From: Sulfitobacter noctilucae
Lineage (GTDB): Bacteria; Pseudomonadota; Alphaproteobacteria; Rhodobacterales; Rhodobacteraceae
Reading direction: 5' to 3'
DNA length: 64,000 nt
NCBI RefSeq assembly: GCF_000622365.1
Contig: NZ_JASC01000014.1
Coordinates: 1,736,001 to 1,800,000 of the forward strand
In this document: positions 54,401-62,978 of the stretch, piece by piece
Numbering within the stretch: the stretch's first letter is position 1
Layout of the letters: every line of letters begins with the position of its first letter
Position numbers and translations under genes: made by a program
The notes under the pieces: model-generated
Told to the model about the DNA's origin: nothing
Databases searched by the model: none
What the model saw: the letters and a program-made list of their open reading frames with translations, nothing else

Positions 54401-56250
54401 GGTGTGTTGAAGTCGCCCAGCGCGCCATTCACATCTGCATCGGAAGCACCATGCATTGCCAGTTTGGCCACCAAACCACGTTTCTTGTCGTCAATTACAT
54501 GGTCCACGCGGGCTGAGAGACCAGCCTTTTCAAGAGCTTGATCAAAGATCCGCGTAATCGCATGTTTGCGCAAATCGGGCTTGAAGATCTTGCCCACCGC
54601 CGTCTTCGGCAGCTCATCCATGATGGTGATATGCTTGGGCTGTGCTGCGCGTTCCTTGACGTGCTCGGTGCAATAGGCAAGCAGTTCGTCCTCGGTGACG
54701 GAGGCACCTTCCACCAATTCCACAAAGGCACAGGGCAGTTCGCCCGCATGGGCATCAGGCTGGCCGATCGCACCGGCAAAGCTAACCGCATCATGGCCCA
54801 AAAGCGCCTCTTCGATCTCGGCGGGATCAATGTTGTGACCGCCACGGATGATCAGGTCTTTGGAACGGCCCGTGATCCACAGATAACCATCGCTGTCCAC
54901 GCGGCCCAGATCGCCCGTGCGCAGGAATTTACCGTCGTGGTACAGGTCTTTGTTCTTCTCGGCTTCGGTGTAGGTATTGCCGACATAGACGCCGGGATTG
55001 GACACGCAAATTTCGCCCACCTCGTCGACAGCAACTTCCTTGCCATTGTTGACGATTTTGACTTCGGTATAGGGAAACGGAATGCCGATCGAGCCGATTT
55101 TCTTCAATCCGTCGACAGGGTTACCCGAAACCAAGCACGTGGCCTCTGTCATACCGTAGCCTTCGACGATGGTCATGCCGGTGGTTTTTTCAAACCGTTT
55201 GAACAACTCCATAGGTAGGGGCGCAGAGCCGGAGAAAGCCGTCTTCACGCTTGAGATATCGGCATTGACCGGACGCTGCATGGTCGCGGCCAGCGCTGTC
55301 GGGACAGAGACCACAAAAGTCACCTTGTAACGCTCTACCAGCTTCCACAGGTTATCGAAAACACCTTCGCCACGGTAGCCCTGCGGCGTGGGGAACACCA
55401 CATGCGCACCGGAGGCCACGGCCCCCATCAACATCACCTGACAGGCCATCACATGGAACAGGGGCAGCGGGCAAAGCATCACGTCATCAGCGCTCAGCAG
55501 CGTTTCCGCACCGACCCAGCCGTTATAGATCGCGCCGGAATAGAGGTGCTGCGCGACCTTGGGCATGCCGGTGGTGCCGCCGGTGTGGAAATAGAACCCA
55601 ACACGGTCTTCCTGCACGTCCTCAAAAGCCAGCGTAGTGCCGTGTTTTGCCATCTCGGCGTTAAAGTTCATGTATTTGGCTTGGTTGCCCACCAACCCCT
55701 TGGGCCGGATCAGTGGCACGATCCATGATTTCGGTGGCGTCAGATAACGCACCAAATCAACTTCGAGCACCGTGTGCACGCCCGGTGCCAGCTTGACCGC
55801 CTCAGCCGTTTTCTCGGCCACATCCGTCTTGGGGAAAGGCCGCAGGGTCACGACAATCGACGCGCCCGTTTCGCGAAGGATGGAGCCGATCTGTTCGGGG
55901 TCGAGCAGCGGATTGATTGGCTGTGCAATGCCGGCAACAGCGCCGCCCAGCAGGGTCAGCACAGTCTCGTTACAATTGGGGAGCACATAGGCGACCACAT
56001 CCTTGGGACCGATCCCAAGATCGCGGAACATGTTCGCCGCCTGCGTGACCTTGCCGTGCAGCTGTTTCCAGGTGAAGGTTTCAGCCTTGTCCTTCGGACC
56101 CGACAGGATCTGATACGAGATCGCATTGTGGTTCGGAAACTTGTCGGTTGTCTGCGTCAATTGCCCATAAAGCGTCTTTGGCACATCGCGGTCTTCCCAC
56201 GGCATTTGGGCCTCAATCGCAGCGCGGTCTTCCATCCCGGCGTATGTCAT
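54385..56250 (-). CDS. Acyl-CoA synthetase (AMP-forming)
   Basis: The 621 residues have the ANL-family motifs FYFHTGGTTGMPKVAQHL (P-loop), VEGYGMTEATCLVSGNP, FLRTGDLGRVDSDGYLWITG, RSKDLIIRGGHNIDPAEIEE and the C-terminal catalytic lysine in LPKTAVGKIFKPDLR. It activates a carboxylic acid to its CoA thioester through an adenylate. Chain-length preference is unknown; length and motifs suit fatty-acyl or other medium acids. It is coupled to the HSL-type esterase gene by a 16-base overlap. Confidence 0.9.
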   Translation of the reverse strand: MTYAGMEDRAAIEAQMPWEDRDVPKTLYGQLTQTTDKFPNHNAISYQILSGPKDKAETFTWKQLHGKVTQAANMFRDLGIGPKDVVAYVLPNCNETVLTLLGGAVAGIAQPINPLLDPEQIGSILRETGASIVVTLRPFPKTDVAEKTAEAVKLAPGVHTVLEVDLVRYLTPPKSWIVPLIRPKGLVGNQAKYMNFNAEMAKHGTTLAFEDVQEDRVGFYFHTGGTTGMPKVAQHLYSGAIYNGWVGAETLLSADDVMLCPLPLFHVMACQVMLMGAVASGAHVVFPTPQGYRGEGVFDNLWKLVERYKVTFVVSVPTALAATMQRPVNADISSVKTAFSGSAPLPMELFKRFEKTTGMTIVEGYGMTEATCLVSGNPVDGLKKIGSIGIPFPYTEVKIVNNGKEVAVDEVGEICVSNPGVYVGNTYTEAEKNKDLYHDGKFLRTGDLGRVDSDGYLWITGRSKDLIIRGGHNIDPAEIEEALLGHDAVSFAGAIGQPDAHAGELPCAFVELVEGASVTEDELLAYCTEHVKERAAQPKHITIMDELPKTAVGKIFKPDLRKHAITRIFDQALEKAGLSARVDHVIDDKKRGLVAKLAMHGASDADVNGALGDFNTPWDAA

Positions 56251-56379
56251 GTCTTTCCTCCCCTATAGCCCTTTTCGGGCCGATTTTTATGGCTTTTCAC
56301 AAGATGCGGTGAATTCACCTTTTTCGCAAGCATTGGTAAAGGCAGAACGCCGCGTCACCTAAGGGCCTGCCATATGAAA

Positions 56380-56408
56380 GGCCGTCGCACCGAATGGATG
56401 CGACGGCC
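56380..56408 (-). terminator. Rho-independent terminator after the Kbp-like gene
   Basis: GGCCGTCGCA and TGCGACGGCC form a ten-base stem around a nine-base loop. Read leftward it ends in TTTC. It lies 40 bases past the stop of the BON/LysM gene and ahead of the acyl-CoA synthetase promoter. Confidence 0.75.
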
Positions 56409-56448
56409 CTAAGACGATCTATGCTACCGGTTGCCCGGCGATACCGGA

Positions 56449-56880
56449 TCAGGCGGCGGGAATCCGCAGGACCTGCCCAGGATAGATCTTGTCGGGGTGC
56501 GTCAACATCGGCTTGTTCGCCTCAAAGATCTCAGGGTAGCGGGACGCTTTGCCCAATGTCTTTTGTGCAATCGCCGACAGGGTGTCGCCACTCTCGACGG
56601 TGTGGAAGGTCGCTTCACCCTCGCCGCCTTCAATCTGGTCGTCCACTGCGGCCACGCCTTCGACGTTGCCCACAGCCAAAATGACTTTCTCTTTCATCTC
56701 TTGGCTGACAGCCTTGCCGCTGACCTTGACCTGATCGCCCTCGACCTTGATGTCGAGCCCTTCGGCATCCAGACCCAGATCTTTCAACTCGTCCTGAAGG
56801 GCGGCACCCGATACTTCCGCATCATCGTCGCCGCCAAAGACCTTCTTGCCGGCCCCTTTAACAAAACTCCACAAACCCAT
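56449..56880 (-). CDS. kbp: BON/LysM protein (Kbp/YgaU-like)
   Basis: The 143-residue protein matches the potassium-binding protein Kbp layout: N-terminal MGLWSFVKGAGKKVFGGDDD, a BON domain (about 25-85, with DIKVEGDQVKVSGKAVSQEM) and a C-terminal LysM domain (about 92-141, HTVESGDTLSAIAQKTLG ... KIYPGQVLRIP). The start at 56880 follows GGGGAG. No signal peptide, so cytosolic. In E. coli Kbp is a K+ sensor. It is downstream of, and co-oriented with, the ABC exporter gene (69-base gap). Confidence 0.88.
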   Translation of the reverse strand: MGLWSFVKGAGKKVFGGDDDAEVSGAALQDELKDLGLDAEGLDIKVEGDQVKVSGKAVSQEMKEKVILAVGNVEGVAAVDDQIEGGEGEATFHTVESGDTLSAIAQKTLGKASRYPEIFEANKPMLTHPDKIYPGQVLRIPAA

Positions 56881-56949
56881 GTTGGTTCTCCCCATTTGGT
56901 GTTTCCGTGCGCAGTATGAGCACCTGCCACTGCAAAACAAAAGGGGGAA

Positions 56950-58752
56950 TTATTCTGCGGCAATCCCATCGGTGAATTGCAGGCGGGCCAGACGTGCGTA
57001 AAGCCCGCCCTTTGCAACCAGTTCGTCGTGGGTCCCTGTGGCAACCACGCGGCCTGCTTCCAGAACCACGATGCGGTCGGCTTTCTTTACCGTCGCCAGA
57101 CGGTGCGCAACGATCAGCGTGGTGCGGTTTTCGCTTAGCAGGTCCACCGCTTGCTGCACCGCGCGTTCGCTTTCGGCGTCAAGCGCACTTGTTGCCTCAT
57201 CCAGCAGCAGCACCGGTGCGTCGCGCAGGATGGCGCGTGCAATAGCGATACGTTGTTTCTGACCGCCCGACAGCATCACACCGCGTTCCCCGAAATAGGC
57301 ATCATAGCCATCCGGAAGTGCGGTGATAAACTCATGCGCAGCGGCGGCTTTCGCAGCAGCCTCAACTTCGGCATCGGTGGCCCCAAGACGACCAAAGCGG
57401 ATGTTCTCGGCCGCGCTGGCGGCAAAGATCACCGGATCCTGTGGCACAAGCGCGATGGATTGGCGAAACGCGGAACGGCCCAAGTCACGCAGGTCAACAC
57501 CATCCAACGTGATGCGACCTGCTTGCGGGTCATAAAACCGTTGGATCATCTGGATGATCGTGGTCTTGCCCGCCCCCGAGGGTCCGACAAAGGCCACCGT
57601 TTCACCCGGTGCGATGTTCAGGCTGACGCCATCCAGTGCTGCGATGGCAGGGCGTGCAGGGTAAGAGAAATGAACGTCTTCAAAAGCGATATGACCCTGC
57701 ACCGGTTGCGGCAACACCGCCCCCGCGTCAGGGTCGCGCACGGTGTCCTCGGTTTCCAGCAGTTCGACCAACCGCTCTGTCGCACCTGCGGCCCGCTGCA
57801 ATTCACCCCAGATTTCCGACAGGGCGGCCACGGCTCCTGCCACCATCACCGCATAAATCACGAACTGGATCAAAGCGCCGGGCGTCATATCGCCCAGCCG
57901 CACATCACGGGCCCCGATCCAAAGCACGCCTACGATACCGCAAAACGTCAGGAAGATCACTATCACCGTCATGAAGGCACGGATCCTGATCCGTGTCTTG
58001 GCCGCGGCAAAGGAGCTTTCAGTGATCTGGGAGAATTGCGCGCGGCTGGCGTTCTCGTGGGTGAAGGCCTGCACAGTCTGCACCGCTGACAGGCTCTCGG
58101 ACGCATTGCCCGAGGAGGCCGCGATCCAGTCTTGGGTTTCGCGGCTAAGCACGCGCATCCGCCGACCCAATGTCAGGATCGGGACAATGACTGCCGGTAC
58201 AATCAGCAGCACAAGCCCTGACAGTTTGGCGGAGGTCAGCAGCATCAGCACCAGCCCCCCCAGGAATATCAGCAGGTTGCGAAGCGCAATTGAAACGGAC
58301 GACCCGATCACCGATTGAATAAGCGTGGTGTCTGTGGTGATCCGGCTCAGCACCTCACCCGTCATAATGCGTTCATAGAACGCCGGGCTCATTCCGATCA
58401 CACGGTCAAATACGGCCTTGCGGATATCAGCCACGACACGCTCGCCCAAAAGTGTCACAAGCGCATAGCGCAAGGCAGTGCCCACGGCCAACAACCCGGC
58501 AATGGCAAGGGCTGCCATAAAATATTGGTCCAACAGAGCCGCATCTGACGTGCTGAAGTTATCGACCACTCGCCGCACCGCCAAAGGCAGCGTCAAGGAT
58601 ACCATCGCAGTCAACACCAGTGCAAGACCGGCCGCGATCACCAATTTTCGGTAAGGCCAAAGGAACGGAGCCAATGCTTTCAGCGCTCTGAAATTGCGCG
58701 ACTTCTCGCGTTCTTCCGTGGAGTTCGGTGCAGGGGCAGGCGCGCGTGCCAT
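56950..58752 (-). CDS. ABC exporter, fused permease-ATPase (MsbA-like)
   Basis: Half-transporter of 600 residues, functioning as a homodimer. The membrane domain (about 25-335) includes AFYERIMTGEVLSRITTDTT and RNLLIFLGGLVLMLLT. The ATPase has GPSGAGKTTIIQMIQRFYDP, LSGGQKQRIAIARAIL and VLLLDEATSALDAESE. It resembles lipid/multidrug exporters; substrate not identifiable. The start at 58752 (MARAPAPAPNST) is the first in-frame ATG. It is the last conventional gene before the tRNA. Confidence 0.9.
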   Translation of the reverse strand: MARAPAPAPNSTEEREKSRNFRALKALAPFLWPYRKLVIAAGLALVLTAMVSLTLPLAVRRVVDNFSTSDAALLDQYFMAALAIAGLLAVGTALRYALVTLLGERVVADIRKAVFDRVIGMSPAFYERIMTGEVLSRITTDTTLIQSVIGSSVSIALRNLLIFLGGLVLMLLTSAKLSGLVLLIVPAVIVPILTLGRRMRVLSRETQDWIAASSGNASESLSAVQTVQAFTHENASRAQFSQITESSFAAAKTRIRIRAFMTVIVIFLTFCGIVGVLWIGARDVRLGDMTPGALIQFVIYAVMVAGAVAALSEIWGELQRAAGATERLVELLETEDTVRDPDAGAVLPQPVQGHIAFEDVHFSYPARPAIAALDGVSLNIAPGETVAFVGPSGAGKTTIIQMIQRFYDPQAGRITLDGVDLRDLGRSAFRQSIALVPQDPVIFAASAAENIRFGRLGATDAEVEAAAKAAAAHEFITALPDGYDAYFGERGVMLSGGQKQRIAIARAILRDAPVLLLDEATSALDAESERAVQQAVDLLSENRTTLIVAHRLATVKKADRIVVLEAGRVVATGTHDELVAKGGLYARLARLQFTDGIAAE

Positions 58753-58885
58753 AAACGATCCTCAAGTAGTCGTGCGGGCGTGATGACGCGACAGCGCGGC
58801 GGGGTCAAGCGTCACAGATGTCACAGCGCTGCTGCACAGTTTGTCGAAAGCCTGACACAAAATGCGGTTTGGAAAAGGGAGCTCC

Positions 58886-58959
58886 TGGAGCGGGCGGCGG
58901 GAATCGAACCCGCGTCATCAGCTTGGAAGGCTGAGGTCTTACCATTACACAACGCCCGC
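58886..58959 (-). tRNA. tRNA-Gly(UCC)
   Basis: Cloverleaf read on the minus strand: acceptor GCGGGCG with matching CGCCCGC then T-CCA (CCA encoded), D-arm around GTAATGGTAAGAC, anticodon stem TCAGC/GCTGA with loop CTTCCAA giving anticodon UCC, and T-arm GCGGGTTCGATTCCCGC. It decodes GGA/GGG. The decayed block begins 72 bases beyond its 5' end, not its 3' end. Confidence 0.96.
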
Positions 58960-59031
58960 TCGGCGTGATACGACCTATGTCATGCTCGTTCTGAGGTCAA
59001 GTATGTGGTAAACACTGGGGAAGGAATTTCG

Positions 59032-59727
59032 ATGACCAGACCGATTGCTGTGATCATAGGCGTAAGGGATGGGCAGTGAGCCGCGCTGGTGAGAAACCTG
59101 ATGGCGGATTATTCTTTGACCCTTGCGGCATGCAGCGCGGACAAGATGCAGTCTCTGGCCGACGAAACGGGTGCCCGCACTGTTCTGTTGGATGCGACGG
59201 ACGAACACGCTGTTGCGGCCCTGTTCGATGAGCTGCCGGACGCGCCGCGGGTTGCAATCTACAACCCCTCTGCGAGCGTACGCGGGCCGATCAGCGATCT
59301 GTCAGTGGAAGACGTTAGACTGGCTGTCGATGTAAAAGCGATAGGCTCTTTTTTGACCGGCAAATACGCCGCGAGACGGATGCTCAAAGCGGATCCGATC
59401 GACGGTACCAGAGGCAAAATCCTGTTCACTGGTGCTTCGGCGGGTGTCAAAGGCTTCCCGCAGTCTGCCCCCTTTGCCATGGGCAAGTTCGCTCAACGCG
59501 GGCTGGCCGAAAGCATGGCACGAGAGCTGCATCCTTAGGGCGTACATGTGGCCTGGATTAACATCGACGGCGGCATCCTCAACCCTAGCCGAACCGAGCC
59601 CAACGACAAACCTGGCTCCATGCTGCGTCCGGACGCGATTGCCCCTACCTACCGTCACCTGATTGACCAAGACCGTAGTGCGTGGTCAAACGAAGTCGCC
59701 GTGCGCCCGTGGGTCGAAAAATTCTAG
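59032..59727 (+). pseudogene. Short-chain dehydrogenase with two internal stops
   Basis: Read through, 231 codons give one SDR: MTRPIAVIIGVRDGQ, stop TGA at 59077, AALVRNLMADYSLTLAACSA..., DAPRVAIYNPSASVRGP, KILFTGASAGVKGFPQSAPF, AMGKFAQRGLAESMARELHP, stop TAG at 59536, GVHVAWINIDGGILNPSRTE... to the true TAG at 59727. The first stop falls in the glycine-rich cofactor loop, the second where relatives have glutamine (CAG to TAG would suffice). No frameshift. Phe replaces the usual catalytic Tyr, but this subgroup (FAMGKFAxRG) normally has Phe. The gene is not expected to give a working enzyme. Confidence 0.85.
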
Positions 59728-59754
59728 GCGGATCTTGAGGGCAAGAAGCTGAAT

Positions 59755-60441
59755 ATGCTGACCGAAGACGAACTGGGCCAACTGAATTCACTGCTGCTGC
59801 CCCATACGGATGAACACGGCATGCTTCTCGGCGAGTTTGACGGCCTCTGTACAGGACTCATCGTATGTCCGGAGATGGTAATGCCCGGTAAGTGGTTGCC
59901 CTGCGTCTGGGGCAGCATTCCTGAGCGCTACGAACCCCTGGAAGACGTACAGGCCGCGATGGACCTCATTATGCGGCATTACAACGACGTGGCACTTTCC
60001 CTGACCCCGCCCGTAATTGAATACGGCGCTCTCTATGATGAGGATAAACGGACGGGGGAGATCCTCTGGGAGTGGTGATGTGGCTTTGAGCACGCGCTGC
60101 GACTGCGTCCGGACACTTAGAAACGCATCGTTGAAAGCGAAGACGAAGCAGCGGCCTCTTCCATCAACATGATGCTTGCACTCTACAACATCGCCGGCGG
60201 TCAGAGCGTTCTACCAAACGCTTCGATCAAGGCACTGATGAAAGAGGCCCCCGACCCTATCCCGAACCTGGTTCTGGCGATCAACGACTAGACGAAATCA
60301 GGTCTGATAGACGCACCCTTGCCCGCATGGTCAGCGGCAATTCAACCCCATGCCCCGGCCTAGGGAAATAAAGTCGGCAGAAACGCCCCATGCCCCTGCG
60401 GCTCAGGCCGCAAGTATAAGCGATATTGTGGGGCCAACTGA
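59755..60441 (+). pseudogene. UPF0149/SEC-C (YecA-like) gene with four internal stops
   Basis: One continuous frame of 228 codons is broken by TGA at 60076 and TAG at 60118, 60289 and 60361, with no frameshift before the final TGA at 60439-60441. The first part is the UPF0149 domain (LGEFDGLCTGLIVCPEMVMP, GKWLPCVWGS). The part beyond the stops includes AAASSINMMLALYNIAGG and the SEC-C zinc motif NAPCPCGSGRKYKRYCG, in which the usual CC pair has become YC. The stop at 60118 replaces a probable tryptophan. The first 107 residues could still be made, but the protein is likely dead. Confidence 0.85.
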
Positions 60442-61052
60442 AAACTTTAGTCTCTTTGCAAACTGTCAGGCTCGAACCTGCGCAGGTGAACAATTAGTTT
60501 GTTGACACCTCAGGCAGAGACCTTGTGTCCGTCCTGCTCTGCCGAGCTCTGGCCACCAAAAATGCTGCACAACACATGAATGGCCGGTCTGACGGGACGC
60601 GCCGCAGCGGTGCCACGGTGTAGTCAATGGCAGCAAAGGGCCGTTGGTGTCGTTGGGGCGCGCCTACGTGAAGGGCGGAAACCGGATCTTAGCTGCACCT
60701 GCAAAACATCATTTTGCAGATCGGTGAAAGCGGTCATTCGAGACCCCGAAAGCCTTACCAACCATGCTGCGCCAGCCATCAAGGTCAGCTATGCGCAGGA
60801 AGTGACCTTAGCAAAGTTTGGGCAGTTTACCGAAAGCGCCTATTCATGCTTATTGCAGCGAATGCCGGATGAGAGCCCAACCTGTGAATTCGGAATTCTC
60901 GCTGCATGCGCGCGCAGCGAGAAGATCGCCGCATATGCAAAGTGCATTGCGACATTCTGCAACCGAGGAAGCGGCCGTTCAGGATATGCTACGTTTCGGC
61001 AGTCAGCGCTGTGCTGATGCGTGGTCGCGGAGGGTGGAGTGGAGGGCAAATC
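60442..61052. other. Decayed intergenic DNA with one repeat copy
   Basis: There are 611 bases with no credible intact gene; the longest open frame (60580-61017, +) has no family features. The segment 60875-60927 (starting GCCCAACCTGTGAATTCG) resembles a second copy at 61766-61817, so repeats flank the integrase remnant. Confidence 0.5.
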
Positions 61053-61685
61053 ATGCCAAGAGTTCAACTTCCCGCAACCACGCCGAGACGCAGAGCCTGA
61101 AACAAAGGGCGTATCATCGGCCAAAAACGGCCGTTGCTTCCTAAGCAAGTATGGGCGATCCGCGCACGTCTAGAACTTGCGGGCAGCCTCAGAGACCTGA
61201 CATTGTTCAATGTCGCGATCGACGGCAAGCTGCATGGCTGCGATTTGGTCAAACTCGCGGTAAACGATCTTGTTAAGGATGAGCGCGTTCGCGAAAGGGT
61301 TTCGATTATCCAGAGCAAAACCAAGCGCCCCGTTCAGTTTGAACTAACGGAACACACGTGCGAGTCGGTACTAACGTGGGTCAAGTCATCAGAGATGTTC
61401 GCCTGCCGGTTCTTGTTTCCCAGCCGGTTCAACGACCGGCCACACATATCGACGCGCCAGTATGGCCGGATTGTACGCGATTGAGTGACCGCGATTGGCC
61501 TAGAGCCGAGCGGTTACGGCACGCACTCGTTGCGCAGAACTAAGGCTGCGGAAATATATCGCAAAACTGGCAATCTCCGAGCCGTCCAATTGCTGCTTGG
61601 CTACACAAAGGTCGACAGCACTGTTCGATATTTCGGCGTCGAACTCGAAGATGCACTGAGTATCGCAGAGCGTATCGATATTTGA
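61053..61685 (+). pseudogene. Tyrosine integrase remnant with two internal stops
   Basis: The frame from ATG 61053 reads MPRVQLPATTPRRRA, stop TGA at 61098, NKGRIIGQKRPLLPKQVWAI..., VRERVSIIQSKTKRPVQFEL, FPSRFNDRPHISTRQYGRIV, RD, stop TGA at 61482, VTAIGLEPSGYGTHSLRRTK, AAEIYRKTGNLRAVQLLLGY, TKVDSTVRYFGVELEDALSI. This is a short phage-integrase-type recombinase. The second stop stands where the family has tryptophan (TGG to TGA). The first catalytic arginine appears as histidine (KLHGCDLV) and the box II histidine as tyrosine (LLGYTKVD); HxxR (HSLR) and the C-terminal tyrosine remain. A local slip near 61090 is also possible. Confidence 0.85.
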
Positions 61686-62022
61686 GTCAACTTGGCCAAC
61701 GGTCCTGCCGTTCGCCATCTCAAAGCGGCCGCCAGCCCCTTACGCGGCGTTGATCGGTGTTGGACCCAGCCTGTGAATTCGAGTTTCTCGCTGCCCGCAC
61801 ACTCAGCAACAAGATCTTAGCAATTTCGCAATGTTGAGTACTGCGGGGCAACCGCTATTCTTTCGTTTGACACAGCTTCAGGACGGAAATGTCGAGTTGC
61901 GGACCAAGAAGCCAAGCACAGAAATGTGACGCGGTCATGGCACGCATTGGCGTCAGCGTCCAAAGGCGGTGGATATTTACAGTAAAGTTGGCGATCTTCG
62001 GGCTGGCCTGCTGGCTGGTTCT
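61686..62022. other. Gap with second repeat copy and integrase-like scrap
   Basis: There are 337 bases without a gene. A second copy of the repeat (CCTGTGAATTCGAGTTTCTC from 61770) is followed, at about 61961-62003, by DNA about 70% identical by eye to the KAAEIYRKTGNLRA coding part of the integrase (61544-61586). It looks like a more decayed relative. Confidence 0.45.
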
Positions 62023-62487
62023 TTATAGGCCCAGATCCGACAATCCAGCATGAACTACCGGCCGTGGTCCGTGAGGCCATTGAAACAGCCTTTCTGACTC
62101 TGCGATTGCGACGTCATTGATCGACGCGTGGCGTACGGCCATGTAGCCCTCAGCGTCAAATTCCCAATTCTCGTTGCCGTGTGCGCGGTACCAATTGCCA
62201 TCCGCGTCGTGGTATTCGTAGCAAAAGCGCACGGCGATGCGGTTTTCGCCATGCGACCAAATTTCTTTGATTAGCCGGTACCCATTTTCTTGCGACCACT
62301 TGCGGGTCAGAAAATCGCGCACCTCGTCACTACCATTCAGGAATTCAGAGCGGTTGCGCCACTTTGTGTCTGGTGTGTAGGCCAGCGACACCTTTTCAGG
62401 ATCACGCGTATTCCACGCATCCTCTGCCATACGAACTTTCTTGACCGCATTGTCGTAGGAAGAGGGCGGCACTGGCTTACGGGTCAT
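62023..62487 (-). CDS. DUF1348 (NTF2-like) protein
   Basis: The 154-residue protein has the NTF2/SnoaL-like cone fold signature of DUF1348: KVRMAEDAWNTRDPEKVSLA, YTPDTKWRNRSEFLNG, FLTRKWSQENGYRLIKEIW, RIAVRFCYEYHDADGNWYRA and HGNENWEFD. The family has no proven reaction. The gene begins six bases after the cyanase stop, so it is the last member of the cyanate operon and may act on or bind a related small molecule. Confidence 0.85.
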   Translation of the reverse strand: MTRKPVPPSSYDNAVKKVRMAEDAWNTRDPEKVSLAYTPDTKWRNRSEFLNGSDEVRDFLTRKWSQENGYRLIKEIWSHGENRIAVRFCYEYHDADGNWYRAHGNENWEFDAEGYMAVRHASINDVAIAESERLFQWPHGPRPVVHAGLSDLGL

Positions 62488-62493
62488 TGCTGA

Positions 62494-62961
62494 TTACCAG
62501 CTGTTGTAGCCAAGGTATTTGCCCGACATTTCGACCTTTACGCGGTCACCCTTCGGGTTCTCCACTCGAGTCACCGTCATATCAAAGTCGATGGCAGACA
62601 TAATGCCGTCGCCGAATTTTTCCTGGATCAGCGCCTTGAGGGTCGGCCCGTATACGCCGACGATTTCATAGAAACGATAGATGCACGGATCCGTCGGCAC
62701 CGCTTGTTCCCAAATCTTCGTGGGGCTTTCCGCCAGCACGCTTTCAGCCTCTTGCGGCAGGCCCATGACACTGACCATCAGCTTGGCCTTTTCGGGCGAG
62801 AAGGCGTTCATTCCCATAGCGGCAGAGTGAGTCCAGACTGGGGACATGTCGATCTTTTCGGCGATCTCTTCCCATGTAAGGCCAGCCTGTTTCTTGGCCG
62901 ACAGGATCATGGCGGTGACGTCTTCTTTGGTCATCATCTCAGTCATTACGAGGTCTTTCAT
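62494..62961 (-). CDS. cynS: Cyanase (cyanate lyase)
   Basis: Converts cyanate and bicarbonate to ammonia and CO2. The 155 residues have an N-terminal helical domain (about 8-78) and the C-terminal catalytic domain with Arg96 and Glu99 in PCIYRFYEIVG and Ser122 in GIMSAIDF, the same numbering as the E. coli active site. The start at 62961 (MKDLVMTEMM) follows GGAGGAG; an ATG five codons upstream sits inside that ribosome site. Downstream of the transporter ATPase gene by 17 bases. Confidence 0.96.
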   Translation of the reverse strand: MKDLVMTEMMTKEDVTAMILSAKKQAGLTWEEIAEKIDMSPVWTHSAAMGMNAFSPEKAKLMVSVMGLPQEAESVLAESPTKIWEQAVPTDPCIYRFYEIVGVYGPTLKALIQEKFGDGIMSAIDFDMTVTRVENPKGDRVKVEMSGKYLGYNSW

Positions 62962-62978
62962 GTTGTTCTCCTCCAATC

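Noticed and set aside
59032..60441. Stop-codon recoding (UAG or UGA read as an amino acid)
   Set aside because: Intact genes throughout the window use TGA, TAA and TAG as true stops, and no recoding element is apparent. The positions fit nonsense mutations in dying genes better.
60580..61017. 145-residue ORF before the integrase remnant
   Set aside because: No family features, covers a repeat unit, and lies in decayed DNA; probably chance.
58886..62022. Genomic island inserted at the tRNA-Gly 3' end
   Set aside because: The tRNA is on the minus strand with its 3' end at 58886, but the decayed DNA lies on its 5' side, and I found no repeat of the tRNA 3' end in this block.
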